A stretch of DNA of 64,000 nucleotides from Desertivirga xinjiangensis. Lineage in GTDB: Bacteria; Bacteroidota; Bacteroidia; Sphingobacteriales; Sphingobacteriaceae. Under the pieces are notes generated by a model. It made no database searches and had not been told where the DNA came from. It saw only the letters and a program-made list of their open reading frames with translations. The stretch is from positions 620,001-684,000 of the forward strand of contig NZ_JAFMZP010000001.1 in NCBI RefSeq assembly GCF_024436435.1. Reading direction: 5' to 3'. The position numbers and the translations under genes were made by a program. Shown here in pieces: positions 34,791 through 44,223 of this stretch (positions within the stretch are counted from its first letter, which is position 1; every line of letters begins with the position of its first letter).

Positions 34791-35458
34791 AAGCGCTTTG
34801 TATTCTAATAACAGCTATTGTGCTATCTCTTTCAATCAAAGCCCAGGTAGTAATTTTTGATGAAGGCCATTTTAAAACGGTGACTGCAAACGGTATTTCA
34901 AGGTACATCGCCGAAATGAACTATAATAATAATTTGAAGACCGTTGATAGGAGCTTGAACGATATCAATCTAAATCTCACTTCTGTAATTCTCGTACAAT
35001 CGATGATTAGGAAATCTCTGACACAAATTGATCAGGCTTTACGAAGTGGACTGCAAATTAAGCAGGTTATGCAAATTTCTGCTGAAGTTGTAGAGGAAGG
35101 TAGTAGGATGTTAAAAACAGCCGGTAATGAACCATATCTCTTGCTGTTTGCAGAAGAGTCTGCACGGCAACTGAAGTCCAGAGGAGTAAGACTTGTTACT
35201 GAAGTATCTGAGATCGTCCTCAAAGAAGGGGATGATGTCCTATTGAATTATGAGAAACGGGATGCCCTCTTAAATAAAACTATTCTGGAGCTTAAAGTAA
35301 TGAGAGCTTTATGCTATAGTGTCAATAAATCTATGTATTGGGCAAAAGTAAATGGAATCCTGCAGGCAGCAAATCCCTACCGGAATTTTATCAACAGGGA
35401 TAAATATCTCATCGACCAAATACTCCGCGATAAAAACATTTTAAAAAGTAACTTATGA
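34787..35458 (+). CDS. Periplasmic conjugation protein, TraI/VirB5-like (copy 2)
   Basis: A 223-residue exported protein (signal LCILITAIVLSLSIKAQ), paralogous to the product at 33475-34137. Shared landmarks are LLLFAEESARQLKSRGVRLV, KSMYWAKVNGILQAANPYRN and FINRDKYLIDQILR. Two diverged copies flanking a third exported protein suggest a hetero-oligomeric periplasmic part, perhaps a pilus-tip or scaffold analogous to VirB5. Function is inferred from operon position. Confidence 0.55.
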   Translation: MKALCILITAIVLSLSIKAQVVIFDEGHFKTVTANGISRYIAEMNYNNNLKTVDRSLNDINLNLTSVILVQSMIRKSLTQIDQALRSGLQIKQVMQISAEVVEEGSRMLKTAGNEPYLLLFAEESARQLKSRGVRLVTEVSEIVLKEGDDVLLNYEKRDALLNKTILELKVMRALCYSVNKSMYWAKVNGILQAANPYRNFINRDKYLIDQILRDKNILKSNL

Positions 35459-36231
35459 AAAAGGTATTAGGCGCTTGCATTTTATGCCTCCAGGTATCTA
35501 ATCTTTTTGCACAGAGACTCATCTTTGATGAGGCGATTAAATACCAACAGGAGAGGATGGTTTATAAGCAGTGGGATAAAGATAAATTTATTCCGGATAA
35601 AGGATTCCTGGGACTAAATCCTCTGTACTGGCTTACCTGGGGACTACATCCAGACTACCCGAAGACGGATAAAAGACCCTTGGGGCCGGTCGGACCTCAA
35701 ACTCAAAGACTTGCTTTATTAACCGCAATGGCAAACACGGCAAGGCAGTATAAGTTAGAGTCTGATACGCTAAGTACAACCGCTATTTCTGAGGCGGTGA
35801 ATTATTCTCCGCTACTTTCGGATGCTGATCCCTTGTGGCTTATGTACTACCAGTCTGAGCTAAGCTCCTTGACTGATTTTTCCGAAGATGTCTTAAACGG
35901 AGCAGGCGAAGACGTTAAGGTTTATTTAACCCGAAACGGAGGCTTGAATTGGTATCTGGAGGAAATTGATATTTTAAAAGAACGACTGAACTTGGCCAGG
36001 TCTTCTATTTTTGATCGAGGATCTAGGATTATTTCCTACCATCGAATCCTGAAGGATTATCGAAGGTTGTTAGCAGCCTGGGAAGCCAAAAAGCAGAACG
36101 CCAGAAAGCAACTCAATCTGTTTAGAATTCATGAGAATCTAAAGGGGAAGGAAGGCAGTCTTTCCAGAGCTGATTTCCAGAAGTCGGACATTGATATAGC
36201 TAATTCTATTTTATCCAAATCAAAGTTGTAA
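35455..36231 (+). CDS. Exported conjugation operon protein of unknown function
   Basis: A 258-residue protein with a signal peptide (VLGACILCLQVSNLFAQ), a central Trp/Tyr/Pro-rich part (NPLYWLTWGLHPDYPKTDKR) and a long helical C-terminus (ILKERLNLARSSIFDRGSRI). I do not recognise the family. It overlaps the preceding gene by 4 bp and precedes traJ by 2 bp, so it is certainly part of the transfer operon and acts in the periplasm or outer membrane. Confidence 0.55.
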   Translation: MKKVLGACILCLQVSNLFAQRLIFDEAIKYQQERMVYKQWDKDKFIPDKGFLGLNPLYWLTWGLHPDYPKTDKRPLGPVGPQTQRLALLTAMANTARQYKLESDTLSTTAISEAVNYSPLLSDADPLWLMYYQSELSSLTDFSEDVLNGAGEDVKVYLTRNGGLNWYLEEIDILKERLNLARSSIFDRGSRIISYHRILKDYRRLLAAWEAKKQNARKQLNLFRIHENLKGKEGSLSRADFQKSDIDIANSILSKSKL

Positions 36232-36233
36232 GT

Positions 36234-37373
36234 ATGAATTTGACTCTTGAATCCTTAACCGGCGTTGCCGGTTTTTTTCTTAATCAGCCTTCGGTTGCAG
36301 CCTCCGACTCTTACAAAGATACCTTCAGCTTTCTACAAGGAGGTACTGTTTATGAAGAAGGTATGATGTACTTTCTAAGGGCGATGAAAGAAACTGTATG
36401 GACTCATTATGATTCCTTTATCGCAGATGCTCAAGCTTTGGCCGCAATTTTCATGCTTATCTATTTTGGTATTAGATCATATGAGATGATTGCTGGGGAC
36501 AAAAAGCTGGAAGTAATGCCTTTGTTAAGACCATTTGGGTTAGCAATGATTATTATTTGGTGGGGAAGCTTTATTAAACTAGTGGCTTTGCCAACCGATC
36601 TGGTTGCGGCACAAACGGAAGAAATGTTTGAGGATAGTCAATCTGATGTAGATGCCTTAAGACTGGAACGAGCTAAACTGATGGCTGAGTTGGCGGATCA
36701 ATTATTTAAAGTGCAAGCGGAAACAGAAGTCGCCAAGCACGAAGCGGATACTTGGTATGAAAATGCGTGGGAATCAGTAAAATCCTCAGTAAAAGAAGGC
36801 TTTGCCGATGTTTGGAATCCTATTATAGATCTTCGAAATCGAATGCAAATAAGTCTTCAACTATTTGCAACGTCCTTGCTGGAGACTATTGCGTTGTGGA
36901 TCTTAAGGATTTGCGTTTACTTCATTTTTATCATTCAAATCATCTTTTCAACCATTTTAATAATTCTCGGACCTTTTAGCGTTGCTGTTAGTATTCTTCC
37001 GGCATTCCGAGATTCATTTACTGCATGGATTGCTCGCTTTGTTTCAGTAAATCTGTATTCGGGCATCGCTTTTTTAGTATTATATGTTTCGTCGCTATTG
37101 CAGCATTATGCAATGGAAGCTGAGATTACGAGGTATAAAGAGCTGGTTGATACGACGGGAGCAAGTATGGAAAAGTTAGGAGCGTTCGCCAGTAACGGTA
37201 TTTTCTCTTTTGGAATAGTAATAGGAACCTTTATTATTGGTGCTTTGACAATGCTAACCGTTCCCAGTATTAGCACCTGGGTTATATCTACCTCCGGAAT
37301 ATCCAGTGCTGTTTCTTCATTTAGCAGAGGCGCAACCAATTTGACGAGGATTGGTGCCAAAATGATGAAGTGA
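36234..37373 (+). CDS. traJ: TraJ / VirB6-like polytopic conjugation protein
   Basis: A 379-residue inner-membrane protein with about six helices: around 60-80 (LAAIFMLIYFGIRSYEMIAG), 95-120, a cluster near 215-290 (IALWILRICVYFIFIIQIIF, FSTILIILGPFSVAVSILPA) and one near 330 (FGIVIGTFIIGALTMLTVP). The segment from the end of the third helix with FRDSFTAWIARFVSVNLYSG is typical of TraJ proteins, the VirB6 counterparts of Bacteroidota. It forms part of the inner-membrane channel. Confidence 0.85.
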   Translation: MNLTLESLTGVAGFFLNQPSVAASDSYKDTFSFLQGGTVYEEGMMYFLRAMKETVWTHYDSFIADAQALAAIFMLIYFGIRSYEMIAGDKKLEVMPLLRPFGLAMIIIWWGSFIKLVALPTDLVAAQTEEMFEDSQSDVDALRLERAKLMAELADQLFKVQAETEVAKHEADTWYENAWESVKSSVKEGFADVWNPIIDLRNRMQISLQLFATSLLETIALWILRICVYFIFIIQIIFSTILIILGPFSVAVSILPAFRDSFTAWIARFVSVNLYSGIAFLVLYVSSLLQHYAMEAEITRYKELVDTTGASMEKLGAFASNGIFSFGIVIGTFIIGALTMLTVPSISTWVISTSGISSAVSSFSRGATNLTRIGAKMMK

Positions 37374-37416
37374 TATTGTTCGTAATTAAATTTATTTCAT
37401 TGTCCCTACAACTCCT

Positions 37417-38037
37417 ATGATTATAAAAAACATCGAATCTAAAATTCGGCTGGCTACCTTTGTCTCGGCTGGAAGCATATTTGTCTCTCTGCTTATAGTA
37501 GCCATCGTTTCTTATTTCTCCTTCCGTCAAATTGCTGATGCCCGAAAATCGGTATATGTATTAGATGCTAACAGTATTCCTTTGCTGGTTAAACAGGTAG
37601 ATGTCAAGTTGAACCGGGCTGCAGAATATCGATCCCATATAAATCAGTTTCATCAGCTCTTTTTTTCTCTAACTCCAGATGAGAAGTACATCGAATATCA
37701 AATGAAGAGGGCAATGTATCTTGTAGACGAAAGTGGCATTATGCAATACAACAACCTGAAGGAGAAAGGGTATTTTAATTCTATCCTATCTTCAAGTGCT
37801 ATACTTACCATTACCACTGATTCTATTTATCTCAACGAGGCCAGGAAATATTTCAGATACTATGGCAAACAAAAAATTGATCGCAGAAGCTCGACTATTA
37901 CAAGATCACTTGTCACTGAAGGTTATCTGAAAGATTTGGAAGTCAGGTCGGATAATAATCCTCATGCCACTTTAATTATTAATTGGAAAACTCTAGAAAA
38001 CAAAGATTTGGAAAATGTGCCCAAAACTAACTTTTAA
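37417..38037 (+). CDS. traK: TraK / VirB8-like conjugation protein
   Basis: A 206-residue protein with a cytoplasmic start, one membrane helix at about 19-38 (SIFVSLLIVAIVSYFSFRQI) and a periplasmic domain. The pattern MIIKNIESKIRLATFVSAGS followed by RAAEYRSHINQFHQLFFSLT and PDEKYIEYQMKRAMYLVDES is that of TraK, the VirB8-type inner-membrane scaffold. It overlaps the next gene by 23 bp. Confidence 0.88.
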   Translation: MIIKNIESKIRLATFVSAGSIFVSLLIVAIVSYFSFRQIADARKSVYVLDANSIPLLVKQVDVKLNRAAEYRSHINQFHQLFFSLTPDEKYIEYQMKRAMYLVDESGIMQYNNLKEKGYFNSILSSSAILTITTDSIYLNEARKYFRYYGKQKIDRRSSTITRSLVTEGYLKDLEVRSDNNPHATLIINWKTLENKDLENVPKTNF

Positions 38038-38398
38038 ATCAAAATTAACAAGCCAGGTTGGAGGGGCGTTTGCTCCACTAAAGAAAAACCTAACCCAGAA
38101 TAAGCAGAATTTGATTATTGGCCTTATGTTAGCGGTTTTACTTGTATCCGCCTATATGTCTTTTTTCGTTAATCCTCATACAGAATCTTCGGTAGCTAAA
38201 CAAAAAATTGAATTTCCTTTTGCCCGAGGAGATGTTCCAATAAACGCTTTTACCTCCTTGATAGAAATAATAAATCTTCAGTCACAGCTTTCCGCTATAA
38301 AAGCAAAAGATTCAGTAACAGTAGCTGATACTCTGCTACTCAGGTCATCGATCGACCAATTACACTCTATCCAATCCACTTTTAAAAAATATCGTTAG
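38015..38398 (+). CDS. Small membrane protein between TraK and TraM (TraL position)
   Basis: A 127-residue protein with one membrane helix (NLIIGLMLAVLLVSAYMSFF) after a basic cytoplasmic segment and a periplasmic tail rich in helix-forming residues. In Bacteroides elements the short TraL lies in this position. Sequence conservation of TraL is low, so the assignment rests on synteny. It overlaps traK by 23 bp and ends 2 bp before traM. Confidence 0.55.
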   Translation: MCPKLTFKSKLTSQVGGAFAPLKKNLTQNKQNLIIGLMLAVLLVSAYMSFFVNPHTESSVAKQKIEFPFARGDVPINAFTSLIEIINLQSQLSAIKAKDSVTVADTLLLRSSIDQLHSIQSTFKKYR

Positions 38399-38400
38399 CT

Positions 38401-39597
38401 ATGAAAATTAATTTTCAGCAGCCTAAGTACGTGCTGCCAGTCATTGTGCTGCCTTTTATTTTCATTTTTTTCTATCTCTACAAAGGAAATTTTGACAAGC
38501 CGGAGGAAAAAAAGAACAAGAAGGTGGCCCTACAGGAGAACATCTCGGATGTCTCCGAGGAAGTCAAGAAGCAAAGTCTCGAAGATAAGTTAGCGACCTT
38601 CCGGCAAAGGTACAAAGATGGTGATGGGTTATCTGCCTTAGGTGAGATCGAAGAAGATGAGCATTCAAAAGATCCGCCGCTACCAGACTTAGAAAGCCAA
38701 AAGGAAAAGCGGCTTTTAGACTCTATTAACCAGTCTATTAAAACAAGATGGGGAACTGAAGAAAGTTATTCAAGCCGGAAAGGCTCGCGAATGAATTACG
38801 GCAATGGAAATAACTCGACAAGCAGCGGTAATAATGAGCTTTCACGACTGCTTCGAGCAATGAATCAAAACAAGCAGCTAAAAGCTTCTGCTCAAGAACA
38901 GGATCCAATGGCTGTTTTTCGGCAGCAGATGGCGTTGATAGACAGTATGGGAAAAGCGAATGATCCTGAGTTTAAAGCTGAACAGGCAAGGAAGCGGCAA
39001 GTGGAACTGGCTGAAAAAGAAAAAAAGGAGCAGAAGGTACTGGCGGTTAAAAAGTATGAAGGAGGATTGCAAGCTTTCAATACTGTTAGGCCCAACGAAA
39101 ATCGTTCACTAATCACCGCTATTGTCGACGAAGATATAAAAGGGTACGCTGGCTCACGACTTAGAATTCGCTTACTGGAAGATTTACTGGTGGGAAGGGT
39201 AGTTGTTAAATCAGGGACTTATCTCTATGCTCAGATTTCTGGTTTCAATGCTCAGAGGGTGAGTCTCACTATAAATTCCATACTTGTAAATAATCTTATC
39301 CTGCCTGTTAAGCTGGAGATTTATGATCGGGATGGAATGCCTGGACTCTTTGTGCCGGCATCAGCATTTAGAGAATTTCAAAAGGAACTTGGAAACAGTT
39401 CTGTTCAGGGAATAAACCTTCAGAATCAGATCGAAAATAATAGTCAGCTTTTTATGAGTTTGATGCAGAAGGTGTTTCAATCTTCTTCCGCGGCTCTGTC
39501 TAAGCTGATAAGGCAGAACAAGGCGGAAATAAAATACAACACACAAGTCTTCTTGGTCGATCCCGCCGAATTAAAAAATAATCAAAAGAACTATTAG
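38401..39597 (+). CDS. traM: TraM / VirB10-like conjugation protein
   Basis: A 398-residue protein anchored by one helix near residues 10-26 (YVLPVIVLPFIFIFFYLYKG). A long charged, low-complexity linker (about 30-215) follows, then a beta-rich C-terminal domain with NRSLITAIVDEDIKGYAGSR, GRVVVKSGTYLYAQISGFNA and NLILPVKLEIYDRDGMPGLF. This is the TraM layout, the VirB10-type energy-sensing protein that spans from the inner to the outer membrane. Confidence 0.92.
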   Translation: MKINFQQPKYVLPVIVLPFIFIFFYLYKGNFDKPEEKKNKKVALQENISDVSEEVKKQSLEDKLATFRQRYKDGDGLSALGEIEEDEHSKDPPLPDLESQKEKRLLDSINQSIKTRWGTEESYSSRKGSRMNYGNGNNSTSSGNNELSRLLRAMNQNKQLKASAQEQDPMAVFRQQMALIDSMGKANDPEFKAEQARKRQVELAEKEKKEQKVLAVKKYEGGLQAFNTVRPNENRSLITAIVDEDIKGYAGSRLRIRLLEDLLVGRVVVKSGTYLYAQISGFNAQRVSLTINSILVNNLILPVKLEIYDRDGMPGLFVPASAFREFQKELGNSSVQGINLQNQIENNSQLFMSLMQKVFQSSSAALSKLIRQNKAEIKYNTQVFLVDPAELKNNQKNY

Positions 39598-39607
39598 ATC
39601 ACCTACC

Positions 39608-40444
39608 ATGAAAAGTATCGTCTTAACATTCAGTTTGCTTTTTGCCGTGTTTGGGTTGTTTGCTCAGACAAGACCTTTAGAAAAACTTCCTTTAGTGGAA
39701 GCTAATCCAAATTCTACATTACATTTCATTTCGCCGGAATCCATACAATATGTAGATATTTCCAGTAATGAAATTGTCGGTGATCTCCCTTTAAAAAATA
39801 TCCTCCGGCTGCGTGCCCGTCCTGATTCAATCTCGAAGTGGCCTTTTAGCCCGGGCAATGTTGTTATCACTATCGCCGGAGAATCCTACTTGACTCAATA
39901 CCAAGTGTGTTATAAGGGAGGAATTACAGATACGCTACCAACGAGAATAGAAATTACGCCTGATAAAACAATTCCATTGGATATAGATCGGATAGAACTT
40001 TCCTCATCTACACTTAAAAGGTATGCATACGAGGTGTTCAGAAATCGACGGGATAAACCTATTGTAAAAAAATCTCATAAAAAACTTGAAGCTGAGCTGA
40101 ACCAGGTCTATTCTGTAGGAGACTATATTTTTCTAGATGTAAGTTATTCTAATAAAACTAATCTCCCATTTCAAATTGACGAAGCGCGTTTTAAAATCGA
40201 AGATAAGAAAATAACAAAAGCGACAAATTCTCAATCAATCGAAATTACTCCAGTCCTTTCCTTGTTCCCAAACTCAAAGTTCAAGCGATATTATCGTAAC
40301 GTATTCGTGTTTAAGAAATTCACTTATCCTGGAAGTAAAATCCTAAACGTTTCTCTTACCGAAAAGCAAATTTCCGGGAGGAATGTCCAACTCAAAATAC
40401 CTTATAAGGAAATTTTGGAAGCTGATGTACTACCGCCAAACTAG
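39608..40444 (+). CDS. traN: TraN / VirB9-like conjugation protein (DUF4138)
   Basis: A 278-residue exported protein with a signal peptide (SIVLTFSLLFAVFGLFAQ). The mature part is beta-rich, with IQYVDISSNEIVGDLPLKNI and the C-terminal domain VGDYIFLDVSYSNKTNLPFQ followed by IDEARFKIEDKK. This fits TraN (DUF4138), the VirB9-type periplasmic and outer-membrane partner of TraM. It follows traM by 10 bp. Confidence 0.88.
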   Translation: MKSIVLTFSLLFAVFGLFAQTRPLEKLPLVEANPNSTLHFISPESIQYVDISSNEIVGDLPLKNILRLRARPDSISKWPFSPGNVVITIAGESYLTQYQVCYKGGITDTLPTRIEITPDKTIPLDIDRIELSSSTLKRYAYEVFRNRRDKPIVKKSHKKLEAELNQVYSVGDYIFLDVSYSNKTNLPFQIDEARFKIEDKKITKATNSQSIEITPVLSLFPNSKFKRYYRNVFVFKKFTYPGSKILNVSLTEKQISGRNVQLKIPYKEILEADVLPPN

Positions 40445-40450
40445 TAAATA

Positions 40451-42418
40451 ATGGAAGAAACCAAAGGACAACAAGCTTTGCTCCGCTTCCTCCAGTGTTA
40501 TATCTATTTCCATGTACTTACCGAGATATTTTTATTCTTTTATTTGGAAGGGAATGTCCTTACTAAACACTTACCCAGTCGATTGTTGATTGATTTTAGC
40601 TACCGGCTTTCCAGACTTCCATTTTACCATAGTTTGCTCAATAGCAAACTGTTTACCTTATTCCTGATCTTCCTGGCTTCGATTGGTACTTTGAGTAGAA
40701 AACAGAAGGATCTAGATCCTAAAACGAGTATAATTTATCCGCTCACCGTTGGTCTTGCCATCCTTTTCTCCGGGTTGTACTTTCAGGCAAAAGGATCAAC
40801 CGCAAATGGGGTATTATATGAGGCGGTATATATTCTTTCTTCGTTCCTGGGAGCTATTCTGGTTCATATCTCAATGGATAATATCAGTAAAATTATTAGT
40901 TCGAAATTAGGTAAGGACAAATGGAATGTTGAGGAGGAAGCATTTCTGCAGCCAGTAAAGCCAGTCTTAACGCCTTCATCTGTGAATATCCCTATGCTTT
41001 TTTACTATAAGGGTAAGGTGCGGAATGGTTGGATAAATTTGGACAATATATTTAGAGGAACGTTGTTAATCGGAACTCCTGGATCGGGGAAATCCTTTGG
41101 GGTGGTTAACACCTTCATCCGACAATTGTCTGCTAAGAACTTCTCCCTATGTATATACGATTTCAAATTCCCGGATTTGGCTAGCATTGCGTATTCCCAC
41201 TTTCTGAAGGCGAAGAGCGACAACTTTGAAAGCAAGCATGAGTTTCATGTTATAAACTTAATTGAGGTTGAAAAGAGCCGACGAATAAATCCCTGGAAGA
41301 GCGAATTTATATCAAGCCTAGCAGATGCATCTGAAACGGCTGAGGCTTTGGTAGAAGCTTTGAAAAAAGGGGACAAATCAGGCGGGAGCGATCAATTCTT
41401 TACTCAATCTGCGGTCAATTTCTTGGCAGCATGTATCTATTTCTTTAGCAGGTATGATAAGGGGAAGTACAGCAGCCTTCCGCATGTACTAGCCTTTTTA
41501 AATCTGTCTTACGAAATGATATTTAATACACTATTTTCCGAGCCAGAGCTGTCATCCCTTCTATCTCCTTTTAAAACTGCCTATAATTCACGGGCATTTG
41601 AGCAGTTGGAAGGTCAGGTAGGGACCCTCAAGATTTTTATAAGCCGTATGGCTACAAAGGAGACATTCTGGGTGTTTTCCGGCGATGATTTCGATTTGAA
41701 GATCAGTAACCCTGCGACTCCTTCAAGCCTCGTTCTGGCAAATGATCCGGCTACTCAAAATATCAATTCAGCTTGCTACTCGGTAATTATCAATCGGCTA
41801 ACAAGGTTGGTGAACTCAAAGGGGAATAATCCGACAGCTTTGATTATCGATGAAGTACCAACCTTATTTATGCATAAAATTGAGAATCTGATAGCTACTG
41901 CTAGAAGTAATAAAGTAGCCGTTCTATTAGGGCTGCAAGAGTTGCCTCAGTTTAAGCAGCAATATGGGAAGGACACTGCTTCTACAATAACCTCCGTTAT
42001 TGGAAATGTATTAGCTGGTTCAGTCCGGAGTAAGGAAACACTGGAATGGCTGGAACGTCTTTTTGGTAAGATTAAACAACAAGGGGAGGGATTAAGCATT
42101 GATCGAACCAGAACCTCTGTTTCCATAAATGAAAAGCTTGAACCACTTATCCCTGCAGGAAAAATAGCTTCCTTAAAAGCGGGAGAACTCGTAGGGCTAT
42201 TAGCTCATGACGTTGAAGAAAGATATACTGGGCGTTTTTCTACCTCGGCAGTTCACTGCCGTTTAAACCTTGACCTTGAAGCAATACGAGTAGAAGAGAA
42301 AAATTATCCCTCTTTGCCAGTCTACTACGACTTTCAAGGTAGGAAATCAGAAATACTAAGCCGGAATTTTGACCGGATTAATAGAGAGGTTATGGAAATT
42401 GCAAATCTCTTCAATTAA
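40451..42418 (+). CDS. Type IV coupling protein (VirD4/TraD-like ATPase)
   Basis: A 655-residue coupling protein that recruits the relaxase-DNA complex to the channel. Hydrophobic segments lie near the N-terminus (YIYFHVLTEIFLFFY, SIIYPLTVGLAILFSGLYF, YEAVYILSSFLGAILVHI). The ATPase domain has Walker A LIGTPGSGKSFGVVNTF near residue 206, Walker B TALIIDEVPTLFMH near 462, and RSNKVAVLLGLQELPQFKQQ. In many Bacteroides elements the coupling protein is encoded near the relaxase; here it closes the tra operon directly after traN, a noteworthy gene order. Confidence 0.9.
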   Translation: MEETKGQQALLRFLQCYIYFHVLTEIFLFFYLEGNVLTKHLPSRLLIDFSYRLSRLPFYHSLLNSKLFTLFLIFLASIGTLSRKQKDLDPKTSIIYPLTVGLAILFSGLYFQAKGSTANGVLYEAVYILSSFLGAILVHISMDNISKIISSKLGKDKWNVEEEAFLQPVKPVLTPSSVNIPMLFYYKGKVRNGWINLDNIFRGTLLIGTPGSGKSFGVVNTFIRQLSAKNFSLCIYDFKFPDLASIAYSHFLKAKSDNFESKHEFHVINLIEVEKSRRINPWKSEFISSLADASETAEALVEALKKGDKSGGSDQFFTQSAVNFLAACIYFFSRYDKGKYSSLPHVLAFLNLSYEMIFNTLFSEPELSSLLSPFKTAYNSRAFEQLEGQVGTLKIFISRMATKETFWVFSGDDFDLKISNPATPSSLVLANDPATQNINSACYSVIINRLTRLVNSKGNNPTALIIDEVPTLFMHKIENLIATARSNKVAVLLGLQELPQFKQQYGKDTASTITSVIGNVLAGSVRSKETLEWLERLFGKIKQQGEGLSIDRTRTSVSINEKLEPLIPAGKIASLKAGELVGLLAHDVEERYTGRFSTSAVHCRLNLDLEAIRVEEKNYPSLPVYYDFQGRKSEILSRNFDRINREVMEIANLFN

Positions 42419-42472
42419 TCCGGCTGTATCGATATCAATTTATTTATCTATTCATTATTAAAATATTAACTT

Positions 42473-43240
42473 ATGAAAGAAGCATTTAAAGAAGGCGAGC
42501 TGCCGCTAAATGAGCTGCGACGATTAGGACTAGTTGATGGTGACACATTGAACCTTAATCAGGATGATAAGCAAGCTCTGCTAGCCGGACGGAGAACAGA
42601 TTTTGTCAAACTGAAAAATTTAAGTTCGGATGGCATCACTATTGATTCTCTTGACGCCAAACTATCTTTGGTTAGGAACGAAAGTAATAAAGTAGATGTA
42701 CTAATTCATCCCATTTATAAAGAAGCCCATCAGCATGCGCTGCTGACGGAGGTTGAAGCTGAGAAATTGATCAAAGGGGAGTTATCTCATATCGAAAAGG
42801 ATTTCAAAGATCACGGCGTTGAGAAGAAGCATATTATTGAATATGATTCTGAAACACGAGAGTTCCTCTCATACGACCCTGCGGACGTCATCCCTCCATA
42901 TTCAATTAATAGTAAAAAATTACGGAATGATCAGATTGAAGCCTTTCAAAAAGGGGAGATGATTCAGTTAGAGGACGGGACCTCCATTCAACATCGTGCA
43001 GGCGAGAAGAAAGGTGTGCTATCCGACCGATCCGCTCTCACCCTATCAGTTTTACTTGATGGCGGCGTTTCGTACTTACTACTACGTGGCATAAACAGTT
43101 TTACCGGTAAGGATATCCTTAAACGAGATAGTGGCGAGAAAGGTGAATTCGAACTTGCTAAAGATCCAAAAGTTTCAGTCTCGGAAAACCTAGAAAGTAA
43201 GCAATATAGCAGAGGCTACACCAGGACATCATCCAGATAG
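42473..43240 (+). CDS. DUF3945-like mobile element protein
   Basis: A 255-residue soluble protein. It contains repeats of the type found in DUF3945/DUF4099 proteins of Bacteroidota conjugative elements: ALLAGRRTDFVKLKNL early, then IIEYDSETREFLSYDPADVI, and the C-terminal repeat LRNDQIEAFQKGEMIQLEDG. The role of this family is not established. It lies 54 bp after the coupling protein gene in the same direction, with a similar protein following. Confidence 0.7.
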   Translation: MKEAFKEGELPLNELRRLGLVDGDTLNLNQDDKQALLAGRRTDFVKLKNLSSDGITIDSLDAKLSLVRNESNKVDVLIHPIYKEAHQHALLTEVEAEKLIKGELSHIEKDFKDHGVEKKHIIEYDSETREFLSYDPADVIPPYSINSKKLRNDQIEAFQKGEMIQLEDGTSIQHRAGEKKGVLSDRSALTLSVLLDGGVSYLLLRGINSFTGKDILKRDSGEKGEFELAKDPKVSVSENLESKQYSRGYTRTSSR

Positions 43241-43295
43241 CTCAAGCTATCATTCTACCAGTCTATCTATTTCTACCATTTATCTTTTTGATTTT

Positions 43296-44147
43296 ATGAA
43301 CGAGAAAAATCTTGAGTACCTTAAGTCAAGTCTTAAATATCTGGGCTTTGGGGATAAGCTTAATGAGGTGCTTGAAAGCGCGATTAGAAATGAAATGCCA
43401 GCCTTTAAGTTGGGTCTAAACAATACAGTAACACCTCCAGGAGCATCAAAAGAAAATGCCGGAGCAGCAGAGCATATTGCTTACGAGGTCAATTTCGCGA
43501 AAGGCAAGAATAGTGACATGTATTTTCTTAATGATTTTAAAGCTGTTTTAAATAAACCTGACACGCCTCCTCGAGAACAGTTATTCAAGCCATGGATTAC
43601 AGCTAAAGAAGCTTATAACCTGCTTTCAGGAAGGTCGGTTAATAAGGATTTGAGAAGGGATGATCAATCGGAAAAAGTTAACGTCTGGGCAAAAATAGAC
43701 CTCAATGTTAAGGACGCTAAAGGGAACCATCCCTTCCGGTATTTTTATCCTAATTACGGTTACGATTTGGAGAAGAGCCTTGCCAAGTATCCCGTAAAGG
43801 AGTTGGCCGATGAAAGTAAGAAAGAAGAGCTTATCAATCGCTTAAAGAAGGGGGACTTGGCGGCAGGGGAGTTGCAACTCCAAGGTAAAAAGACTTCAAT
43901 TTACATTGCTGCTAATCCCGAGATGAAAGCGGTGAATCTATTTGACAAAAAGTTATTGCCCATTCGAGATTATCACATTTGGCCGGAACTGGCAAAAGAA
44001 AAGAATGAAGCTTCTGGATTATGGCAAGATTCTGCTTCAACGCAAGAAGTACGAGTTAAGCAACAATCAAGGTCTACTGAGAATAGCTCAGAGCATCAGG
44101 CAGATCTAAAACATGAAGAAGGTCAACAAAAGAAGGTTGGTCGTTAA
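43296..44147 (+). CDS. DUF3945/DUF4099-related mobile element protein
   Basis: A 283-residue soluble protein. Its C-terminal half contains LFKPWITAKEAYNLLSGRSV and FRYFYPNYGYDLEKSLAKYP, seen in accessory proteins of Bacteroidota elements, and a tail that is probably disordered. It is the last gene of the transfer operon, followed by a strong terminator. Function is unknown; such proteins are often encoded beside primases, topoisomerases or coupling proteins. Confidence 0.6.
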   Translation: MNEKNLEYLKSSLKYLGFGDKLNEVLESAIRNEMPAFKLGLNNTVTPPGASKENAGAAEHIAYEVNFAKGKNSDMYFLNDFKAVLNKPDTPPREQLFKPWITAKEAYNLLSGRSVNKDLRRDDQSEKVNVWAKIDLNVKDAKGNHPFRYFYPNYGYDLEKSLAKYPVKELADESKKEELINRLKKGDLAAGELQLQGKKTSIYIAANPEMKAVNLFDKKLLPIRDYHIWPELAKEKNEASGLWQDSASTQEVRVKQQSRSTENSSEHQADLKHEEGQQKKVGR

Positions 44148-44173
44148 CAATGGTAGCACCTACGTGTGTTAGC

Positions 44174-44208
44174 AAAACCGCCACAGCTGAAGAGGCTGTG
44201 GCGGTTTT
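44174..44208 (+). terminator. Strong terminator closing the transfer operon
   Basis: AAAACCGCCACAGC at 44174-44187 pairs with GCTGTGGCGGTTTT at 44195-44208 across TGAAGAG. The stem is 14 bp with A/T ends on both sides, so it can work in both directions. Confidence 0.88.
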
Positions 44209-44223
44209 CTTATTTATTGCAAA

